DNA from: Methylosinus sp. H3A
GTDB taxonomy: Bacteria; Pseudomonadota; Alphaproteobacteria; Rhizobiales; Beijerinckiaceae
Direction of reading: 5' to 3'
NCBI RefSeq assembly: GCF_015709455.1
Contig: NZ_JADNQW010000005.1
Span: forward strand, 2,410,501 to 2,474,500
Length of the DNA stretch: 64,000 bases
The notes beneath the pieces are model-generated. The model saw only the letters and a list, made by a program, of their open reading frames with translations. It did no database searches and was not told the DNA's origin. Position numbers and translations under genes: made by a program. Shown here piece after piece: positions 59,918 to 64,000 of the stretch (its first letter is position 1; each line of letters begins with the position of its first letter).

Positions 59918-60376
59918 GTGAGTGATGTGGGCGGGCTCGTCACGCAGGTCGGCGATTTTATCGATCTGCGGGATGAGGAGGCGAATGGCGGACACGCCAT
60001 CAGTGAGCATGTCGGCAAGAGCGATGAATATCTGCTGCGGCGCGTTCAAAGCAAGCGCTTCGAGTGGGGGCCATTCAGCACGACGCCGCGTGTCGGGTCG
60101 TTTCCTTCGTTGGAAGCGGCGCAGAAGCTGGTCAATTCGGCGATCGTCCAACAACAAGACACCGTCGAACTTGTCGCACGCGGCGTTCTCGGCGTCACTG
60201 AGCCCAAGCGCGTCAATGCCGAATTCAATTCACCGACGGGCAAGGAAGCCTTTGTCGCGAGCGCTCGAGGACAGCCTGATATTCGTGATACATGGTGGGT
60301 TGCCGTGGTCTTGTGGCATGATGTAACTTCGCCGCGCGGCTTCAGGGTTCAATCCGCCTTTCCCTTCAACAGATAG
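59918..60376 (+). CDS. RNase A-like CdiA-CT-type toxin domain, in the portal reading frame
   Basis: 152 residues from GTG 59918. GGHAISEHVGKSDEYLLRRV is the hallmark start of the bacterial CdiA-CT RNase A domain: a His after the HxIxxHVGKS pattern. Next come SFPSLEAAQKLVNSAIVQQQ, a central strand region and the end TSPRGFRVQSAFPF. Such domains cleave RNA in target cells and are normally the C-terminal tip of large delivered proteins. Here the frame is continuous with the portal gene apart from TAA (59846) and TAG (59888). The leader (STIAGVVSDVGGLVTQVGDF) looks like a linker. A probable immunity gene follows after 9 bp. The flanking sequence is less GC-biased, suggesting acquisition. Whether it is translated alone is open. 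Confidence 0.7.
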   Translation: MSDVGGLVTQVGDFIDLRDEEANGGHAISEHVGKSDEYLLRRVQSKRFEWGPFSTTPRVGSFPSLEAAQKLVNSAIVQQQDTVELVARGVLGVTEPKRVNAEFNSPTGKEAFVASARGQPDIRDTWWVAVVLWHDVTSPRGFRVQSAFPFNR

Positions 60377-60385
60377 AGCGCGGCC

Positions 60386-60706
60386 ATGACCATTCCCGAC
60401 GCATTCGACAAGATCGCCAATACATTTCACCAAGACACCCATATGTTCTACAAAACATTGGACGACGCAGTGCGCGCGAGCCTTGTGGAATTGACGGTGG
60501 AGGAGATGCGGATCGCGAAAGCATATCTCGACGAGCTGTTGAGTAGGAATTATAGCGACGAGCAGCTGGTCGCAAATTGGGACCAGACTCTCGGCGGCGG
60601 CGGCGGCTTTGGCATATCCAGTGGCAATGAAGGCGATGCGGAGGCGTTTCTTGGCCTGATACGCGCCGCGCTCGAGGCCTCGCTCGCTTCGCAGAAGAAC
60701 AAGTAG
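60386..60706 (+). CDS. probable immunity protein for the RNase A-like toxin
   Basis: 106 residues, mostly helical and acidic: NTFHQDTHMFYKTLDDAVRA, LTVEEMRIAKAYLDELLSRN, YSDEQLVANWDQTL and a Gly-rich GGGGGFG loop, then AFLGLIRAALEASL. Helical bundles of this size and sequence style are known among CDI immunity proteins. The position, 9 bp behind the toxin and ending two bases before the duplicated portal segment, is as expected for a toxin/immunity cassette. Codon use and GC are lower than in the neighbours. The exact family is not certain. Confidence 0.6.
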   Translation: MTIPDAFDKIANTFHQDTHMFYKTLDDAVRASLVELTVEEMRIAKAYLDELLSRNYSDEQLVANWDQTLGGGGGFGISSGNEGDAEAFLGLIRAALEASLASQKNK

Positions 60707-61336
60707 GCCGCGCTCGTCTATGCCGGGCCGGAAGGCGGACATCTCACCGACGAACAGTTCGAGCGATTGAAACAGGAGTTGGAGGAGAATTTCTCCGGCG
60801 CCTTCAACGCCGGCCGTCCGCTGCTGCTGGAAGGCGGCCTAGATTGGAAGGCGCTGTCGCTCTCGCCGAAAGACATGGATTTTTCCGAGACGAAAGCCTC
60901 CGCCGCGCGCGAGATCGCGCTCGCCTTCGGCGTGCCGCCGCTGCTGATCGGCCTGCCGGGCGACAACACATTTCGAAATTACGAGGAGGCCAATCGCGCC
61001 TTCTGGCGCCAGACGATCATTCCGCTGGTGCAACGTTTGCAGAAAGCCTTTCACGCCTGGGCGCAGCCGGGCTTCGCGCCTTTCCGCTTCGATTACGACG
61101 CCGACCGCATCGATGCTTTAGCCAAAGAGCGCGCGCTCGAATGGAGCCGCATCGGCGGCGCCGCTTTCCTCACCATGGACGAGCAGCGCGAAGCGGCGGG
61201 CTACGGCCCGATGGGCAAGCGGACGAAATATTCGGCGGATCAGCCGCGCGTCGCCGCCGGATCGCCCGAGGGCGGGCAGTGGACGAGCGACGACGGGAGC
61301 GATCGTCCAGGTCGTGCTGAACACGATCGCGAATAA
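60707..61336 (+). pseudogene. 3' fragment of the portal gene (second copy) with intact GGQWT tail
   Basis: 210 codons open from just after the immunity stop, in the same frame. It is a near-perfect copy of the last 189 portal codons, so the N-terminal half of the portal fold is missing. Its end reads RVAAGSPEGGQWTSDDGSDR and PGRAEHDRE. It may be translated from a TTG at 60767 but could not form a portal alone. It probably represents the original portal C-terminus displaced by the toxin cassette. In another frame its tail still encodes VQVVLNTIA, matching the toxin linker (VALSTIAG). Confidence 0.85.
60709..61276 (+). repeat. 568-bp direct duplication, copy 2
   Basis: Second copy of 59278-59845, beginning three bases after the immunity stop codon. 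The very low divergence implies a recent event or ongoing gene conversion. Confidence 0.97.
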
Positions 61337-61430
61337 GCAGCCGAGCTGCTCGCTATCACACAATCGAAAGTCGCTTTGACGACCGCTCCCGAGAGCGGCT
61401 GGCGGCTGTTCGCATCTTCGCAGGTCTTCC

Positions 61431-61616
61431 ATGTCCGAGATCGTCACTTCCATCATCGAGCGCGGCGATCTCGCCCATCTCGCGCTCTTCCTTTGGGCGA
61501 GCGCGGCGACACTCTTTGCTCTGCGCGCCTTGCGCGAGCTCGGCGCCTCGACGCGCCGGCTCGACGCTTTCGTGCGCGAGCTCGCCCGATTCAACCGCCG
61601 TTATGGGAGCGAATGA
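61431..61616 (+). CDS. GTA small membrane protein (g3.5-like position)
   Basis: 61 residues with one membrane helix (LALFLWASAATLFALRAL) followed by a short charged helix (LDAFVRELARFNRRYG). Small membrane proteins lie between portal and protease in RcGTA-type clusters; function unknown. The stop is followed at once by the next start (TGAATG). A CAGGT box lies about 9 bp before the ATG. Confidence 0.55.
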   Translation: MSEIVTSIIERGDLAHLALFLWASAATLFALRALRELGASTRRLDAFVRELARFNRRYGSE

Positions 61617-61790
61617 ATGAGTCTTTCTGCCTTTCCTCTTCGGTTCGTGAAGCGCCGCGCGCCGCGCAAGCCGCCGCGTCTCGAGGCCGAAATCGTGTTC
61701 AAGACATTCATGCGCGCATTGGAGCGCCTGCGCGACGCGCCGCGCGGCGGAGGGCCGGCGGCGATCGGCGCGACGCGGGAGAAAGCCTGA
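61617..61790 (+). CDS. very small basic protein, GTA cluster
   Basis: 57 residues: MSLSAFPLRFVKRRAPRKPP, RLEAEIVFKTFMRALERLRD and a Gly/Ala end. It abuts the preceding stop and its TGA overlaps the protease ATG (TGATG), so the coupling argues that it is translated. No family recognised. It fills the place of a short DUF-type gene seen in some alphaproteobacterial GTA clusters. Confidence 0.5.
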   Translation: MSLSAFPLRFVKRRAPRKPPRLEAEIVFKTFMRALERLRDAPRGGGPAAIGATREKA

Positions 61791-62416
61791 TGCCTATCGC
61801 TCTGAAGCGAGACATTCACGTCGCCGACATGCGCCTCGAGACGAAGCGCGCGCCGCTTCCGGCGGCGATCGGCGTCGATGGGATATTCCAGGGCTACGCC
61901 AGCCTCTTCGGCGTGCGCGATGCTTGCGGCGACATCGTTGCGCCGGGCGCTTTCGCCGCGAGCTTGCGACAGCGTGGCGCCGCGAACGTCAAAATGCTGT
62001 GGCAGCATCGCGCGGAGGAGCCGATCGGCGTTTGGACCACGATCGAAGAAGACGCGCGTGGGTTGAAAGTGCGTGGACGGCTCGATCTCTCGGTCGTGCG
62101 GGCGCGCGAGGCCCAGTCGCTGATCCACGCCGGAGCGCTCGACGGTTTGTCGATCGGCTTTCGCACGTTGCGCGCGGCGAGCGATCCCACGACTGGCGCG
62201 CGGCGACTGCTCGCCGTCGATCTCGTCGAGATTTCGATCGTCACCTTTCCCGCGCTGACGCAAGCGCGTATCGACGCTGCGCCTGCCTTCGCCGCAGCGC
62301 CGCGACTTGCCGCGGCGAACTTGGGCCAAAAGCTCGCGCGACTACGCATGCAGAGCGCCGCGCAGAGCTTCGAGACGAAGCTGCGGCGCGCATCGATTGC
62401 TCTCGACTGGCGCTGA
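61790..62416 (+). CDS. GTA prohead protease (HK97/U35 family)
   Basis: 208 residues: FQGYASLFGVRDACGDIVAPGAF, VKMLWQHRAEEPIGVWTTIE (catalytic His), LIHAGALDGLSIGFRTL (catalytic Ser region) and LVEISIVTFPALTQARI. This is the g4 protease that cleaves the scaffold part of the capsid protein during maturation. The ATG at 61790 overlaps the previous stop. A 260-bp gap follows, showing no gene, before the capsid gene. Confidence 0.88.
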   Translation: MPIALKRDIHVADMRLETKRAPLPAAIGVDGIFQGYASLFGVRDACGDIVAPGAFAASLRQRGAANVKMLWQHRAEEPIGVWTTIEEDARGLKVRGRLDLSVVRAREAQSLIHAGALDGLSIGFRTLRAASDPTTGARRLLAVDLVEISIVTFPALTQARIDAAPAFAAAPRLAAANLGQKLARLRMQSAAQSFETKLRRASIALDWR

Positions 62417-62677
62417 TCGCCGGACCGCTGCGGTCATTACGCGCATGTGAGGTCCGACGCCTCTCGGCATTCGACGTTTACTGACCGACCACGACGTCTC
62501 CACGATGTGTCCGCGGCCATGAACCTCCGCATCTGAGCATTCGCTCGGTCGTCGCATAAATCGCCGCGCTCGGCGCAGCTCGCGAGACGTCTTCATTCCA
62601 CCCGGCGCACGCTCGCCCGCGCATCCCGCGCGGCGCATCCGCGCGCCTTCACGTCAAAAAGAAAGAGGATCTTGCCA

Positions 62678-63907
62678 ATGTCGTCTCTCGAAACCAAGAC
62701 GCTCTCCGGCGAGGAGGCGCTCGCCGATCTCCACCGCGCCTTTGCGGCCTTCAAGGACACGAATGACGAGCGGCTCGCGCAGATCGAGACGCGCATGGGC
62801 GTCGATGCGCTCACCGAGGAGAAGCTGCAACGCATCGATCGCGCTGTCGACGAGACCAAGCGTCGCATCGATCGTGTCGCGCTCGATCTCTCGCGCCCGC
62901 GCCTCTCCGGCGCGCCGAGCGAGGATTCGCCCGCGCGCGAGCACAAATCCGCTTTCGCGCTCTATATGCGCAGCGGCGAAGCGGTCGGATTGAAGGCGCT
63001 CGAATCGAAGGCGCTCTCGGCTGGGTCGGGCCCCGACGGCGGTTATCTCGTGCCGACGCCGGCGGAGCAGGAGATATTGCGTCGTCTCGCGCGTCTCTCG
63101 CCCGTTCGCGCCATAGCCAGCGTGCGCGAAATCTCCACTCATTCGCTGCGCAAGGCCTATTCGACGCAAGGTCCGGCGGCCGGCTGGGTGGCCGAGGCGG
63201 ATCCCCGCCCGCAGACGAGCAGCCAGCAGATCGTCGATCTGACCTTTCCGGCGATGGAGCTCTACGCCATGCCGGCGGCGACGCAGACTCTGCTCGATGA
63301 TTCCGCGATCGATGTGGAGCAATGGATCGCCGAGGAAGTGCAGACCGTCTTCGCCGAGCAGGAAGGCGCCGCTTTCGTGAATGGCAACGGCGCCGACAAG
63401 CCCAAGGGTATTCTCGCCTATGCGACAGTCGCAGACGCCAGTTGGAGCTGGGGCAATATCGGCTATGTGGCGACCGGCGTCTCTGGCGGGTTCGCCGCGA
63501 GCAATCCTTCCGACGCGCTCTTCAATCTCGTCTATGCGCTGCGCGCCGGCTATCGGCAGAATGGCAAATTCATTCTCAATCGCCAGACGCAATCGGCGAT
63601 CCGCAAATTCAAGACGACGACCGGAGAATATCTCTGGGCGCCGCCGACGAGCCTCGATCAACCCGCCTCGCTGCTCAATTTCCCCGTCGTGGAGGCGGAG
63701 GACATGCCGAACATGGGCACCGACAGCTTCTCGGTCGCCTTCGGTGATTTCGCGCGCGGCTATCTCGTCGTCGATCGCCTCGGCGTGCGGGTGCTGCGCG
63801 ATCCTTATTCCGCGAAGCCTTACGTCCTCTTCTACACGACGAAGCGTGTCGGCGGCGGCGTGCAGGACTTCGAGGCGATCAAGCTGCTGAAGTTCGGAAC
63901 GGCCTGA
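62678..63907 (+). CDS. GTA major capsid protein (HK97 fold)
   Basis: 409 residues. The N-terminal coiled-coil delta region (EEALADLHRAFAAFKDTNDE to about 100) is removed by the protease in this family. The mature HK97 fold starts near LSAGSGPDGGYLVPTPAEQE and has VREISTHSLRKAYSTQGPAA, WVAEADPRPQTSSQ, AFVNGNGADKPKGILAY and FILNRQTQSAIRKF. It is g5 of RcGTA-type clusters and builds the head. ATG 62678 has an AGAGG about 10 bp upstream. Confidence 0.92.
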   Translation: MSSLETKTLSGEEALADLHRAFAAFKDTNDERLAQIETRMGVDALTEEKLQRIDRAVDETKRRIDRVALDLSRPRLSGAPSEDSPAREHKSAFALYMRSGEAVGLKALESKALSAGSGPDGGYLVPTPAEQEILRRLARLSPVRAIASVREISTHSLRKAYSTQGPAAGWVAEADPRPQTSSQQIVDLTFPAMELYAMPAATQTLLDDSAIDVEQWIAEEVQTVFAEQEGAAFVNGNGADKPKGILAYATVADASWSWGNIGYVATGVSGGFAASNPSDALFNLVYALRAGYRQNGKFILNRQTQSAIRKFKTTTGEYLWAPPTSLDQPASLLNFPVVEAEDMPNMGTDSFSVAFGDFARGYLVVDRLGVRVLRDPYSAKPYVLFYTTKRVGGGVQDFEAIKLLKFGTA

Positions 63908-63931
63908 ATGTGAGCCGCTAAATCGTAAGCG

Positions 63932-63958
63932 GCGAGCGCCGCGGCTCGCGGCGCTCGC
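63932..63958 (+). terminator. 11-bp perfect hairpin after the capsid gene
   Basis: GCGAGCGCCGC and GCGGCGCTCGC pair around GGCTC, 24 bp after the capsid stop. No T-run. It may raise capsid mRNA stability or limit read-through into the next gene. Confidence 0.5.
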
Positions 63959-63974
63959 ATTCACCAATCACGCA

Positions 63975-64000
63975 ATGGACGAATTTATGGTTCCAGAACT
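63975..64000 (+). CDS. start of a further GTA gene (partial)
   Basis: Only eight codons are visible (ATG at 63975 or 63987, reading MDEFMVPE). In RcGTA-type clusters a head-tail connector follows the capsid gene, but nothing in these few codons proves it. Confidence 0.25.

Noticed and set aside
59278-61276. Insertion sequence or transposon as the cause of the portal duplication
   Set aside because: No transposase gene and no terminal inverted repeats are seen; the insert holds only the toxin and immunity genes, and the direct repeats are gene sequence.

Overview
The window is high-GC DNA with dense, often 4-bp-overlapping operons, typical of an alphaproteobacterium of the order Hyphomicrobiales. 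The amount of copper biology (SCO1 and PCuAC chaperones, an MbnP/MbnH pair, a cupredoxin, a Met/His-rich periplasmic protein, several TonB receptors) would suit a type II methanotroph such as Methylosinus or Methylocystis. No methane or methanol oxidation gene is present, so the genus is inference only.

Layout. 1-2644: copper chaperones (DUF2946-like protein, DUF2244-SCO1 fusion, PCuAC). 3110-7240: a Pls/PosA-type peptide synthetase. 7254-15980: housekeeping and accessory genes (DinB, a frameshifted ParDE pair, chorismate synthase, a deacetylase, a phosphodiester glycosidase, GNAT, an Orn/Lys/Arg decarboxylase, a luciferase-like oxidoreductase). 16008-20854 and 40393-47420: two paralogous operons, each DUF2946-like protein, ECF sigma, FecR and STN-type TonB receptor; the second continues into mbnP-mbnH but has no methanobactin biosynthesis genes. 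Similar short motifs precede fecR, the TonB genes and mbnP. 20930-26774: a three-gene signalling operon with a globin-coupled hybrid kinase, CheR and a receiver-kinase-receiver protein. 27127-33458: a MoxR/Bat operon. 33496-39790: a two-component system divergent from a third DUF2946-like/TonB receptor/PepSY locus. 47641-54718: cupredoxin, DUF1345, farnesyl diphosphate synthase, an Old Yellow Enzyme, a Met/His-rich protein, a DUF1254-like/DUF1214 pair and a class A PBP. 54874-56531: YcgN, an intact ParDE pair and a small conserved protein.

56653-64000 holds the head genes of an RcGTA-type gene transfer agent: small DNA-binding protein, large terminase, portal, small membrane protein, prohead protease and major capsid protein. 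Its portal gene is the most unusual part of the window. The portal frame stops inside a GG(Q)WT motif. After a second stop, the same frame continues into a protein resembling the RNase A-like toxin domain of CdiA C-termini, then a probable immunity gene, and then a 568-bp near-perfect copy of the portal 3' end that keeps the intact GGQWT tail. This looks like the tip-displacement arrangement of CDI/Rhs polymorphic toxins, here on a capsid portal gene.

Repeats: two identical 106-bp CTAGAGT-bounded elements (19742 and 47510), and two copies of a 58-59 bp double-palindromic element (7254 and 31364), the second lying inside a reading frame. No tRNA, rRNA or CRISPR array was seen.
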